Shown here in pieces: positions 31,926 through 43,665 of a stretch of 64,000 bases of DNA. A model generated the notes under the pieces. It was not told where the DNA came from. It made no database searches and was given only the letters and a program-made list of their open reading frames with translations. This DNA is from Canna indica. Lineage: Eukaryota > Streptophyta > Magnoliopsida > Zingiberales > Cannaceae. The position numbers and the translations under genes are program-made. Every line of letters starts with the position of its first letter. Position 1 is the first letter of the stretch. The stretch is taken from positions 80,468,501 through 80,532,500 of the forward strand of contig CP136891.1 in NCBI GenBank assembly GCA_034359265.1, in the 5' to 3' direction.

Positions 31926-32354
31926 CAATATATTAAATCAAATAACAATCGATATCATCATCCTAACAAGAGGTCCTTAATGTCTATTCCTCATTACATT
32001 AATTAGTACGTAAAATATTGAAAATGGCATAGCAAAAGATCTTTTGACTAAGAGATGCCCTAATAACCAACAAAGGGCAAATCCTTTTTCATACCACTGA
32101 AAATATTTTTACAAGAAAGTTATTGTATTTAAATTATTTTTATGTTCCCTATCTTATAAATCATACGAGTAACGAAGAAATCCACACCAAAGGAAAATGA
32201 ATGAGCGTATAAGTTAAGTAACATGTCTCTTGTTAATTAAATCAAAATGAGTCGAAATTTTAAAGTAGAAAATAGAATCCAACAGAATTGATTTTTTTGT
32301 ATCAATTTATTTAAATTAAAAGCAATAATCCATTGCATCAATAATTCAATATAA

Positions 32355-32403
<49 letters not shown>

Positions 32404-32516
32404 CGCGTGTAGAAAGCAATATATATAGCTTACATGATATGTGGAATATATTGTGGATTACTACATGATATTTATTCAATTAATTTCATGTTTTTATTTG
32501 ATCATAGAGACATAGA

Positions 32517-32583
<67 letters not shown>

Positions 32584-32594
32584 TCAATTATATT
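31926..32594. repeat. AT-rich spacer with (AT)n microsatellites
   Basis: Two long (AT)n runs at about 32359-32400 and 32517-32581 flank a short unique piece. The same place in copy B (42757-42778 and 42827-42838) has much shorter runs. No gene. Confidence 0.85.
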
Positions 32595-33056
32595 TCAAGC
32601 ATCAATCTTCTCTCCTTCAACCTTCTCCTTCTCTTCGTCAAAGGCCGAGACGGGGAACGACCTCCCGATCCCCACTGCCGACTTGAAGTATATCTTCGCC
32701 TCGTCCGGCTCATTGAGGCCCATCTCAACGATCGGCACCCACAGCAGCACCTGCTTGCTCCTCAGTCCGGTCATCTTCTTCATCCTCTTCTTCTCCACGA
32801 ACAATGTCACCTCCTTCTCGAACCGCACTCGAGTGTTAGTACCCTTGAAGAAGTGCTCATATGGCTCCTTCTGCTTCATCCACATGAATCCCGTCTCCTT
32901 CACCCACCCGCACTCTTCAAGGTTCTTCAGCGGAAGGACTCCTTTCGAGAAGCCGAGCTCTTGGAGCATCATCAGGGAGCGACGGTAGCACTCGTCGGCG
33001 CCGTGGATGATCTCGGCGCCTTCCCTGCTCTCGTTGGCGGCCACAAGGGAGCCCAT
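32595..33056 (-). CDS. DUF538 family protein
   Basis: This is an intronless 153-codon gene starting at ATG 33056. Residues of about 25-135 form a DUF538 domain: LQELGFSKGVLPLKNLEECGWVKETGFMWM, then a beta-rich stretch RVRFEKEVTLFVEKKRMKKMTGLRSKQVLLWVPIVEM, and the end KIYFKSAVGIGRSFPVSAF. DUF538 is a plant family of small beta-rich proteins, some stress-induced; the biochemical role is unsettled, although a lipid- or pectin-related function has been proposed. It has no signal peptide. This is a short cytosolic form. In copy B all but the last codons have been deleted. Confidence 0.87.
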   Translation of the reverse strand: MGSLVAANESREGAEIIHGADECYRRSLMMLQELGFSKGVLPLKNLEECGWVKETGFMWMKQKEPYEHFFKGTNTRVRFEKEVTLFVEKKRMKKMTGLRSKQVLLWVPIVEMGLNEPDEAKIYFKSAVGIGRSFPVSAFDEEKEKVEGEKIDA

Positions 33057-33222
33057 GGTTGATGGTTTGAATTCTGAATGCAGTTTAAGGTGGGTCTTTG
33101 TATGTGTTTGAGAGCTGTGGGAGAAGATGGGGAGTTCTTGTGATGAGTTTTAAAGGGAAGTTGAACTAGAAAAAGTTAGGTCAGCAAGAAATGCCAAACT
33201 ATGCATTTATGTATTTAAGGTG

Positions 33223-33367
33223 AAGAAAATTATTATGGAGTCTGGCTCCATAGAAAATCTTTACCGAGCCCTGCTCCGATGGTGAAATACGAATTTCAAA
33301 ATAGCTTTAATTTTATTTTAAAATTCATATTTCATTATTGGAGCCCGGCTCCATAATAATTTTTTTT
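33223..33367. mobile_element. Short TIR element (MITE) upstream of DUF538
   Basis: About 145 bp with inverted ends AAATTATTATGGAGTCTGGC / AAATTATTATGGAGCCGGGC. It is absent from copy B (near 42975). Flanks TTTAAGGTG and TATAAGGCG may be a diverged 9-bp target duplication. It lies about 170 bases upstream of the DUF538 start. Confidence 0.6.
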
Positions 33368-33411
33368 GTATAAGGCGGGCAAAGGATGTTGAGATTAAAG
33401 TGCCGGTGCCA

Positions 33412-33414
<3 letters not shown>

Positions 33415-33462
<48 letters not shown>
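33415..33462. repeat. (TA)n microsatellite
   Basis: Uninterrupted TA run. It lies between two partial tandem copies of a sequence containing GCATTTATGTRTATAAGGTG, which is single in copy B. Confidence 0.9.
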
Positions 33463-33465
<3 letters not shown>

Positions 33466-33795
33466 GCATTTATGTGTATAAGGTGGGCAAAAGATGATGA
33501 GATTGAAGCACCTAATTTGTTAATCTACCAAATGTATTTATGATTTGTTAAAAGCAAGGAACAGACTCAAATCGACATCTACATGTGATCAACAATATTT
33601 AGAAGCTAACATGGCTTCACCCATTGGGTTAAGAGAGAATGCCTAGTCGAGAACGGACTTTTAAATCGACTAGAAAGAGAACCATGTATATCCAAGTAAA
33701 AGTATTTCTAGAAGCTATATACTAACTTAAGTCAACCAATTAATACGGTCCATAACATTCGGTGACCTAAGTTTTCTACTAAAGTTTATGGTATT

Positions 33796-34149
33796 TTAAT
33801 GGGTTGATCAGAGGATATATCTCAAACTTTAAAAGTTTTCCTAATTATGTTATAATTTTTTATTTGTATCAATTGTATACTTAAATTTTTGTTTTGTATC
33901 AATTATAATTTTGTTGTTAGAGTGCTTATCGATGTGGCGTTGCTGACATGTATCAATAAAAATAAAAAAATTATTAATGTCACGTCATCAATTTGGTTAA
34001 TTACACAATATGTTCTAAACTTTGAAGATTTTTTCAATTGTATTTCAACTTTTTATTTATATCAATTTTATCTTCAATTTTTATTTTGTATCAATTATAT
34101 CTCGACGTCAATAAATAATTATTTGTTATCAATTAATGGGTTTTTCCAA
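33796..34149. other. Spacer between duplication copies
   Basis: AT-rich, built from two diverged repeats of TTTGTATCAATTATAAT-like sequence with GATGTGGCGTTGCTGACATG between them. This resembles the end of the Mutator-like element at 49268, so it may be an old Mutator-type terminus. No gene. Confidence 0.4.
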
Positions 34150-36557
34150 TAATTTATAAATTTTTCTCTTTAGAAATATTAAAATTACGATTTGGAAGAG
34201 TGGAATAGTTAGTAATTTTTTTCCTAGCATTTTATTATTCTTAATTATATATTAGCTTTTATTGCCAATGCAATGCGGGAAATTCCGGATTAAGCAACGG
34301 AAATTTCTTTAATGGGCAATGACTCCCTTCGTGACCTTTTTCTCATATACGTTTGGTGCTGTCATAGAAGATTTCTTAATTATATATTAGAAAAAAGTTG
34401 ATAAAAATATAATATTCTCATTTTGGTATCATTTAAGAACCACCAAAATTAACATTTCAAAAAAAAATTCAGAAAAACATTTTTAGATAAAGAAAAGTAA
34501 ATGAAAAGCTTACTTTCGGTTTCCTCAATCTTGAGTCTAAAATTATAAAATTTACTAAATCTATGACAATTAATAAAAGTAACATTTTTTTTATAGAAAA
34601 GTATACTAATTAAACTCCTTTGATATTACTTTTTAGGGGGAAATCCTAGACAATTATTAAATAGTGATTAGAATATTTGCACTTTTAGTTTTCTAATTTT
34701 GCACTCTTTTACTAAGTGTATTTGGTTTCTTCCGAGTCTAAATATTTATAAATAATATTTGCATGCAATTTTATCATTTCATCTCGTAATTATAAATATC
34801 TTATTGACTGCAAAAGAAGTTGACGAGAGATTATGCTATGTTTATAGAATCTACTTTTCACGCGCGGGTTATTTAGTTGTGGTTTCATTTTGTAACATTT
34901 GGACTTAACTGTAAATAAAAATGTTAGAAATAAAATAATTATGGATAATTAGATATAGGATTTAATCCGTGTTTGTTGTAATTAAATTTAGCAAGACTAA
35001 TTGCGAGTAATTGAATGCCCCCCTTGATACACGTTGGCATATGAATCATGTTACGAGCATTTAAAGGATTTAGTTAGGAGACTTGCATGAAGACGATATT
35101 GGTAGTGGGACATGATTAGCCGAAATCCTATTTAAATTTATTGATCAAGCTCTAGGTCTTTTGATTTGATTAATCCATTTGTTATTTGTACTCTTTCATA
35201 ACATAAATATCAAAAATAGACTTTTGGTGTATAAGAAAAAAATGTGATGTGGAATACACTACGATAATTTATAAAAATATTGACGTATATTGTATTTAAA
35301 ATAACGACGTAAGTAGGCGTTTAAATGTACAAATCAACGCTAGAAGAGATGCCTGTATCCTCGCCGCGAGGAGAGAGGTAATAAATTTACATATCGATGC
35401 CAAAATGGGTGCCAATATTTAAATTTACCGGCACTATGATTGACTTTGGTATATATAGTAAAAATTTATATATATATTGCATAATTGTTGATGGGGCATG
35501 CAAATGTCAAGCAAAGACAAATGCCGGCGGGTAGCCATAGCACCAACGGATCACGCTCATTACCTCTCCTCCAATCCCCACTTCGTTGCCATCCACCTCC
35601 TCTGTGTCGTCGTTGTCTCTGCAGCAGTTAGATTCGACGACGTTGAACATTGCCATAGCGTTCTCCTCTTCCCTCACCAAGGCCATGAGGATCTACTCGA
35701 GGTTGGTCCACACGAAAACCCTCGGCGCCATAGATTAAGCAAGAGAGCCTAAACGATGAAGTTTTTCAAGCGAGGGTCTTACCACAAGACGATGAAGAAG
35801 CGATAGAGTTGGTTCATTCGTGATCGTCGAGGCAGGTGGGAGACTTTGAGGACAATATGAACATCATGAAGCGATCCCAAGGATGCACACAGAGAGAACG
35901 GTGATGTCGTTGATCCCACCTTCACTTCGCTACTAATCAAGTTCATGACGCGACTATATCACTTAGTTGAAGCGGTGAATGGACTTGCTAAGTATGCCAA
36001 GTTTAAGATGAAAAAACAGAAGAAAACGGAGGAGAATAGAGGAAGGAAGAAACTACGTGCAAGAGAAAAAGAAAGAATTTAGCCGAACACTAAAGGAGAG
36101 AAACATAAAGTGAGAAGAGAGAAAGGAACTTTGATTTAAATACAAACTAACACCAAGTAAACGAGTCCATTTTTATCTGACAAAAATCCAATGGTTTGTT
36201 GTAGTGATACCCTCGACACAATCATTTTTTTTCGTCATCTTTCGATAAAAAGATTTGTTCTCTTCATATAAAAGAGGAGGTTGAACTAATAAAAATTTCT
36301 TTTTCGATTCATTTCTAGAGTTGAATACCTCTTTCTTTCTTTTTATCGAGCCCGTAGGAATCAACAGAAAAGGCACCACATCCCCTATGGTACACCCGAT
36401 CCAACTCGATTATTGATGAAGTGAATAGATTTGTCATTTCTAAATCGAATCTCTTTAGAAAAAAAATCTTTCGTCTCATGGTAGCCTACTCTGGTCCCCT
36501 ATGCGAAATGTTCATTATTGGGTTAGTCATACACTTCACATATTTCTAACTATCCAA

Positions 36558-36742
36558 ATGACATCATTAAATGATACAAATAGCATATTAATTGCAACTT
36601 CATAGATCTTTTGATTAGTGTACATGTTGTATTTGCTTTTAATGACAGTTGGTCAATTAATAAAAATATTATATTTTCCGCTACATCCTTATGGATCATT
36701 GGATTGTATTAGTCTTTTTGGTAACTATCTCTCATCTCTTGA
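36558..36742 (+). pseudogene. psbZ: psbZ-like plastid pseudogene, copy B
   Basis: Shares TGATTAGTGTACATGTTGTA, TGGTCAATTAATAAAAATAT, the TTTTCCGCTACATCCTTATG box and the CTCATCTCTTGA end with psbZ. Small insertions (for example GATCATTGGATTGTATTAG) break the frame. Confidence 0.75.
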
Positions 36743-36859
36743 ATTTAATTTTGACTCTCCTGGTCCAAAAATTCCACTCTTAGATCCAAACTGATTGTTT
36801 ATGATCCTCGATAAAAAGATTCATTCTCTTCATAACAAAGAGGATGTAGAACCAACAAA

Positions 36860-38619
36860 TGGCCCGTTTGGTTGACAAATTGCCCATCATAAGACACCAA
36901 ACAAGGACAAGGACAGAACACCAGGTGTCTTGGGATAATAATTATACTGTGTTTGGTTCGTCAAGAATAAGACACGATATCCAATCCCGTCTCGTTTTAG
37001 TTCGCTAAAATAGAGTCCTGTACAAGATAATATGATTAAAATACCATTGCAAATTTTTAATACTCAAATTTAATTTTAAATATAAAAATCTTCATAGTAG
37101 TCTTAAAATTCTGGCAATTAAAAAGAACTAAATGCCTGTGTACTGAATTCTGGCAATTAAACTGTAGTAATGTTTTGAAAGATACCCAAATAAGAACTAA
37201 ATGATGAGTTGCCTATGATTGTTTCAAGGATGAATCTGAAGGTGATACTCTTTATCACTAGGAAAGTTCTTTTCTTGTTAATTTCCAGCATTAGGAACAA
37301 CTAATTCACAATTCAAAGTTTCAAATAAGATCATGTTTGACTCTCTAGGGACAATTACCCATGTGGTTCCCAAATACATCATATGTTCCAAGAATATGTC
37401 AAATTTGTTATCGAGGGAGTGCATTATTCAGCTATTAATTTATTTCAACAGTGTTGTGTTAACTTTCAGGATGTGTAGGACAAATAATCCTTCTAGTCAA
37501 ACATTTATATGCCCATTAACATTCATGTTAGAAAGTTATAGTGGATAATAGTTAAAATAAGAATATTTTTAAATAGTTAAGGACCAAACAAGTAAATTAA
37601 TAAATAAAAAAATAAAATTAAACCATTCATCAAACCGTGCAAATAGAGCTTGTAACATCGCAAACAGAGCTCGTAACCTCTGGAAGAATTGATAGCAAAG
37701 AAAAAAAATGGGAGATTTTGAAGGAAGTCTTAATCATTTTCTTTTACTTGTGTATAAGATTTTTAAAAAAATTCTTTCTACCAGTAACAAAGTTTAATAT
37801 TCATATGGTAAAATATAAAAAAAAATTTACCAAAGGTTAAAATAAGGAACAGCAAAGAATGGATTAAATGATAAAGAATGGCTGGTCTGGAATAAGAAGC
37901 AGGCGAGCGAGCTGACATGGGGAGTAGCAAGATTAGGTGGAAGTTCTCTTTCCGCCGCTCGACCCTCGCCTCCATATCGCCTTTGCCCTCTTTTACAGCG
38001 GAGATGTCGGTGGAGTTCCTCTGCCCCATCTCCCTCTCCATCATGGTTGACCCCGTCATCACCTCCTCCGGCCACACCTTTGGGCGCAGCTACATCCAGG
38101 CCTGCCTTGACCTTGCCTTTGCCTTTGCCCCGCCGGACCTCTCCCTCGACCTCCAGCCCTCAAATCCACCATCTTCTCCTGGTGCTCCCGCTGCGGTCTC
38201 CCTCCTGCCCGAAGCTGTCGTCGCCCTTGTCCGCCGCCTCATGCCACAGGATTTTGAAAAGCACTCTATGGGGTTCCTACACGGAGCGAGAGAGGGAGGG
38301 CAAGAGAGGTAGAGAGGGATGAAGGAAGAGAGGCGAGTGAACCCTTACCTGGAGACGCGAGAGGTGATGAGCAGATGAAAGGAGACGCGAGAGACCCCTC
38401 GGATTAGGCTTTCGAGTAGGGGGTATTTTGGTATATTACCGCGCCCGTCCTCGGCCTAGTTTTGGTGTACCGAAAAATTTCTCGGTACACAAAAATGGGT
38501 AGAAATCCTGTCCCGAACTCAAAAATTATCCAGTCCCAGAGTCATTTTAGCAAACCAAACGGGGAACAAGAGCCGGTGTCCTGTCCAATCCCCTATTTTA
38601 TAGCGAATCAAACAAGCCC
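36860..38619. mobile_element. TIR transposon carrying a U-box gene fragment
   Basis: Inserted in the plastid-derived DNA of copy B; the copy A site near 31217 is empty. The ends TGGCCCGTTTGGTT and (complement) GGGCTTGTTTGATT form an imperfect terminal inverted repeat. A 3-bp direct repeat AAA may be the target duplication, which with this terminal sequence suggests a PIF/Harbinger-like element; the class is tentative. No transposase is present. Confidence 0.65.
37917..38312 (+). pseudogene. Captured U-box E3 ligase gene fragment
   Basis: This is an open frame of 131 codons. From residue 31 it reads VEFLCPISLSIMVDPVITSSGHTFGRSYIQACL, a clear U-box (E2-binding ubiquitin ligase domain) of the plant PUB type. 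After about 90 residues similarity ends and the frame runs into GA-rich sequence. There are no ARM repeats, so it is a gene piece inside a transposon. GC content is far above its surroundings, as expected for a captured exon. Expression is unknown. Confidence 0.75.
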
Positions 38620-39197
38620 AAAGATCTATTTTCCGCTTCATCTCTACAATTGAATGCCTCATTCATGAATTTTTTTTATCAAACCAATAAAAATCAATAG
38701 AAAAGGCAAATCTCCTATGATACACCGTATCCACCTCAATTATTAATAGAGTGCATAGATTTGCTATTTCTTGAAATCTCTCTCTTGATTCAAAATCATT
38801 GTGTAATGTGTATCCTCATTTGTTCCGAACATGAAATAGATGAAATAAATTAAAAAGTAGTTTTTTATTCAAGAATAAAATCTTATTGGAGTTGTCCATA
38901 TATGGTTCATCCTTCGGAACCATATCACATTTCATATATGATGAAATAGGATGAATTGAGATGATATTTTGTAAATACATAATTATCTTGAGCATATCAA
39001 CCATTTTCTTATTCCTGATCAACTGAAAGGGACAAAAGAAACATATTATTTTTTCTTCAAAAACCTTTGATCTCAGTTGGACCTATCAATAGATTTGAAA
39101 GGAATTATTCACGAAACTATTTATCGATTGTACTTGTACTCTAATAATATGAATGAGTCACTATTCACTTGGTTTCTGGTCAATAATAAAATTATGC

Positions 39198-39285
39198 AAA
39201 AGAGATGGTCGAGAGGTTTAAGGTACAATATTGGAACTTCTATGTAAGCTTTTGTTTACCGACGATTCAAATCCCTCTCTTTTCG
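39198..39285 (+). pseudogene. trnS-GGA: Plastid trnS-GGA-like tRNA pseudogene, copy B
   Basis: AAGAGATGGTCGAGAGGTTT, the anticodon loop with TTGGAAC (GGA retained), CTATGTAAGCTTTTGTTTAC and TTCAAATCCCTCTCTTTTCG match plastid tRNA-Ser(GGA) better than copy A. The 5' acceptor bases (AA instead of GG) do not pair, so it is unlikely to be functional. Confidence 0.72.
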
Positions 39286-39734
39286 CTTCTCTTAATTAAG
39301 TAAAGTTACCAAACACAATATATTAAATTAAATAATATTCCATTCCATCATCCTAACGAGAGGACCTTTATTTGATAAAAAAAATGTTTATTCCTAATTA
39401 CATTACTATGGTACGTAAAATTATACAAATATCGAAAAAAGACAGCAGAAGATGTTACTATTGCTCCTATATTTTTTTTAATAATTATATACTTAATAAT
39501 TTTACTTTATAAATATAAAATATATAAATTCAAAATTATTCAACATTTTGAATTCAAAGAAAATAAAACAAAGAAAAACTAAAACATGTTGATTATTTTA
39601 AAATTAGGAGGCACCAATTATTATAATTTGTCGTGGGTAGAGACGCTATCTCCAATATTATAACTTATATAAGAAATGCTTACCTGGATAAAAAGGAATG
39701 GTTATTACCTTTTCTTCGTTGTTTTGCTTTCTTT

Positions 39735-42365
39735 CATTTTTGGGTCTGAACCGAATCCAACAAGTCTAATCGAAGTTCATTTGATTAAGTTATAGTTGAA
39801 TCAAACTTGTGTTGTTAGGCTGAACCAATTCAGCCTACTATTCATGTCCATACATTCTCTGTCTCAATGGGCTATTGAAAGCCAATAGGGTAGCTAGTCA
39901 TATATAGGAAGTTTTTCATAAAGAACTTGGCCTACATGCAGGCTGAACCTTCTCCATTGGGCCTGTCAGGCGGACTGAGCCCGCTACACCAAGGGTCGGC
40001 GGGCTGAGCCTGCCCTTATGGGTCTGGCAAGTGGGTCGAGCCTGCTACACCAGAGCAGAGGGTAGGAACGCCTGCGGTGTGGCTTGCTGCACCCATCGGC
40101 TTGCACTCGTTACTTAATTGAGCGAAAATTACAGCATGCGCCACAGAGATTTAAAATTTAATTTTGATTGAGATTCTTGGTCAAAATTAACTATTCTTGC
40201 TGAGATTATTTGACATTCTCTCCATGTGCAGAAGCCAAAAATTTTTAGCAATCACGAAATTTCGACCTCATCCCATTTTTCTCTCTCCGAACCGACTCAA
40301 TCAATTCATCCCCCTCAAGTATAAATAGAGGCACTTCATTCCGAACAACAAAAGAAATAAGAGGAAATACTGAGAGAATTAAAAATTCAAAAAATTAAGA
40401 GTGTTGTTATCGCCCTTATTCAAGGAGTGTCTCTTACCAAGTTTCGGCATACGACAAAGGAGTTCAGTTTCAAGGCACAGACTGTAGAGACAGTGCCTCT
40501 ACTCCATAACGATTTCAAGTTCAGTTTATTTGATGTAGTGTGCTTTATTTTGAAGAGAATTTAGTTTTAGTATCACTCATATTGTAGTTTTTTCTGGAAT
40601 TAATAAAGAAGTTTCCTCTTCTCCTCTTCATGGAGGCCTCTTGTGCAGATTTTGAGAAAGTAGAGGTATTGATCGTGACAGATGACACATGCTCTGTTAA
40701 GACACGCCGTGGGTGACGGTGGTCTCGTTGGCGACAATACACCACATGTCAAAATTCCTCTTCCTCTTATTAGATATGTTTGATCATGCAAAATGCAATC
40801 TAGGTCTGCAGGCGAACATGTCAACCACCGGTAGCATCAATGAGTGATTTTTGAATTTTGGGTGTTCCTATCAGATAACTCCACACAGGGCGACCTTTAT
40901 GGATTATCGACACACTAGTGGTGGGGTAGTTCATGTCAGCAATAATCTACCATGCAAAGTTGTCAAATTTGGAATGGTAAAATTAAAGTTGCTTGATGGC
41001 TCGACAAAGATCCTAACAAATGTTCGTCATGTCCCAAAGCCATGAAGGAATTTAGTGTCTCTTGGAGTTATCAGCACTAGGGGATACACGACATCCTTTA
41101 CATAAGAAGTCTTAAAAGTACACAATGGAGCCACGACGATATTGAAGGATCTAAGGACATCGAATAATTTATACAAGGTGGACGGATCTATACACAGCAA
41201 AATCAGACATCATGTGTTCTACATGTATAAATTTTGCTTTGAGGATAAACCCTTTCTTAGAGATGCATAATGAAGGAGAATACTCAGAGGACTGTGTAGG
41301 TTCCTATGTCCAAGCAGGGAGCTGATTTGGCCCACTTGAGCATTGATTCAACGTATGTTCCGTGCGGGCCTTATGGAGAGGAGGACGACTTATGAGGAAT
41401 ACATCAGCCCCAATTTTCATCAAAGGATTAATTGTTGAGTTTTGACTCAAATTAATTGGGTCTGAACCGAATCAAACGAGTCTGACCGAACCCAAATAGA
41501 AGTTCATTTGATCAAGTTATAGTTGAACCAAACTTATGTTGTTGGGCTGAACCAATTCATCCTACTATTCATATCCAGACCTTGTTTGTCTCAATGGAGA
41601 CCTTTGTCTCAGTGGACTATTGAAGTCTAATATGATTGCTAGACTTAGGAAGCTTTTCATGAAGTACTTAGGTCAACATGTGGGTTGAACCTGCTCGTTG
41701 TGGCATGTTGAGCAGGCCGAGCCCGCTGCAGTAGGGGTTGGCGGGCTAAGCCTGCCCTTCTGAGTCTAGCGAGTGGGCCGAGCCCGCTGCACCATAGTAG
41801 AGGGCACAAACGCCCACGTGGCTTGCTGCATCCGCTGCTTAATTTTGACTCGAAAATTGCAGCATGCGCTGCGGAGATTTTAAATTTGATTTTGATCGAG
41901 ATTCAAAACTATCTATTCTTGTAGAGAATTTTGAGCATTCTCTCCACGTGCAGAAGCCCATATTTTTTAGTAATCACGAAATTTTGACTTCATCCCATTT
42001 TTCTCTCTCCGGACCGACTCAATCAATTTCATCTCCCTCGAGTATAAATAGAGGTAGTTCATTCCAAACAACAAGAGAAATGAGAGGAAATACTAAGAGA
42101 ATTAGATATTCGAAAAATTAAGAATATCGCTATCAACCTTTTTCAATGAGTGCAGTGATTGCAAAGACAATGTTGTTCTGGCATACGACAGAGGAGTTCA
42201 GTTTCAAGGCAGTGATTGCAAAGACAATGTCTCTTCTCCATGACGATTTCATGTTCAGTTTATTTGAGACAATGTGTTGTATTTTGAAGAGAAATTAGTT
42301 TTATTATATCTCTTATTGTAGTTTTTTTCTGCAATTAATAAAAAAATCTCATCTTCTCCCCGTAG
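39735..42365 (+). mobile_element. Decayed Ty1/Copia element with two diverged LTRs
   Basis: Direct repeats of about 900 bases lie at about 39740-40620 and 41433-42365. Both contain GGGTCTGAACCGAAT, GGCGGGCTRAGCCTGCCCTT and TCCCATTTTTCTCTCTCCG, and a putative promoter TATAAATAGAGG (40321-40332 and 42042-42053). The 3' LTR starts TGTTGAGTTTTGACTC. The first LTR lacks its 5' end. Only about 0.8 kb of internal sequence remains. LTR divergence is clearly visible, so the insertion is old. The whole region is absent from copy A. Confidence 0.75.
40851..41200 (+). pseudogene. Copia gag-pro remnant
   Basis: The piece reads YQITPHRATFMDYRHTSGGVVHVSNN, CKVVKFGMVKLKLLDGSTKILTNVRHVPK and then (after a stop) NLVSLGVIS. 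This matches the protease to GAG-pre-integrase region of Copia polyproteins (compare SG-SYHMTPHRDWF...DVRHVPELKKNLISLG). Stops and frameshifts; no RT or integrase remains. Confidence 0.8.
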
Positions 42366-42854
42366 ACATAGGACCAGCACCCGCCGAGTCAGAACCACGT
42401 TAACTTCTCGTGTCTCTTATTTTTTAATAATCTTGCGTACCTCTAATAACCAACAAGTGGCAAGTGTTTTTTCATACCACTTAAAATATTATGAAAATAC
42501 TTCTCCAAAGAAGGTTATTGTAATTAAATCATGATTAATGAAGAAACCAAGTCAAAGAAATTTAATGACTCGTACGAGTTAAGTAAAATGTCTCTTGTTA
42601 AATCAAAATTTTAAAGTAGGAAATAGAATCCAACGGAATTGAATTTTTTGTTTTCAATTTATTTAAATTAAAAGCAATAATCCATTGCATCAATAATTAA
42701 TTCAACATATATGCGTGTAGAAAGCAATATAACTTACATAATATGTGGAATTGAGGATATATATATATATATATATATCCAATAATTTCATGTTTTTATT
42801 TGATCATAGAGACAAAGAGTTTATTTATATATATATATGTGAATCAATTATATT

Positions 42855-42912
42855 TCAAGCATCAATCTTGCTCTTCTTCAATCTTCTCCTCTTCGTCAAA
42901 GGCCGAGACGAG
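42855..42912 (-). pseudogene. DUF538 gene scar in copy B
   Basis: Matches the last about 20 codons and stop of the intact copy A gene (32595-32655), then jumps directly to sequence from 100 bases upstream of the copy A start codon. About 500 bases are missing. A GGGAA stretch is present at both ends of the deleted interval in copy A. Confidence 0.8.
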
Positions 42913-43665
42913 GAAGTTGACCTAGACAAAGTTTGGTCAGCAAGAAATGCCAAACTATGCATTTATGTATATAAGGTGGGCAAAGGATGTTGAGATTGAA
43001 GCACCTAATTTGTTAATCTACCAAATGTATCTATGATTTGTTAAAAGCAAGGAACAGACTCAAATCGACATCGACATGTGATCATCAATATTTAGAAGCT
43101 AACATGGCTTCACCCATTGGGTTAAGAGAATGCCTAGTCAAGAACGGGCTTTTAAATCGACTAGAAAGAGAACCGTGTATACCCAGTAAAAGTATTTCTA
43201 GAAGCTATATACTAACTTAGGTCAACCAATACCACAGCATCCAGTAACCTAAGTTTTCAACTAAAGTTTATGGTATTTTAATTGATATATACATGTATAA
43301 AATTAAAAAATGAAGAATCTTCACATTCAAAATAAATGGTAAAAGGGAATAAGTTCAAAGGAAATGATCAAAGTTCTGACGGAAAGAATGAGTAAATAAT
43401 CAAATATGCAGTCAAAGAAGCAGAGGAAAAATGTATATATAATGGGAAGTTTATGCACTCCTAGCAAGAGTGATGCAGCAGTCATAATCTGGTGATAGAG
43501 AAATTTAAATAGATCATCATCACCCTTGCAGATTTTCTAGGTATAAGAAAAATACATTCCGAACAAAAGTATTATTTCATTAGAGTTCAAATGCTTGCAG
43601 GTCTTTCACTCAACCAATATTGCAAAGCTTGCAAAGGACTACGACTCACAACAGCAAAACCAAGC

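Larger units (their letters stand above)
11970..33795. repeat. Segmental duplication, copy A (interrupted)
   Basis: The pieces 11970-12636, 21705-22273, 22699-22948, 29927-32060, 32060-32655 and 33155-33795 match, in the same order and orientation, a single block at about 34150-43285 (copy B). The gaps in copy A are identifiable transposons: LINE, CACTA 1, hAT-like and CACTA 2. Matching stretches are easily aligned by eye but carry many substitutions and small indels, so the duplication is old. It runs from just upstream of the kinase gene to just past the DUF538 gene. Confidence 0.85.
36225..39300. other. Plastid-derived nuclear DNA (NUPT), copy B
   Basis: Same content as in copy A, split by the TIR element at 36860-38619. 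It holds a psbZ-like frame at 36558-36742 and a trnS-GGA-like sequence at 39198-39285. Both copies show independent substitutions. Confidence 0.7.
34150..43285. repeat. Segmental duplication, copy B
   Basis: Direct tandem partner of copy A. 34150-36860 is contiguous where copy A is interrupted by the LINE, CACTA 1, hAT-like and CACTA 2 insertions. Its own private insertions are the U-box-carrying TIR element (36860-38619) and the Copia region (about 39460-42435). Without insertions the unit is about 4.5-5.5 kb. Confidence 0.85.

Noticed and set aside
32434..32988. 184-codon plus-strand frame starting in (AT)n DNA
   Set aside because: Begins with a Tyr-Ile repeat from the microsatellite and then runs antisense to the DUF538 gene.
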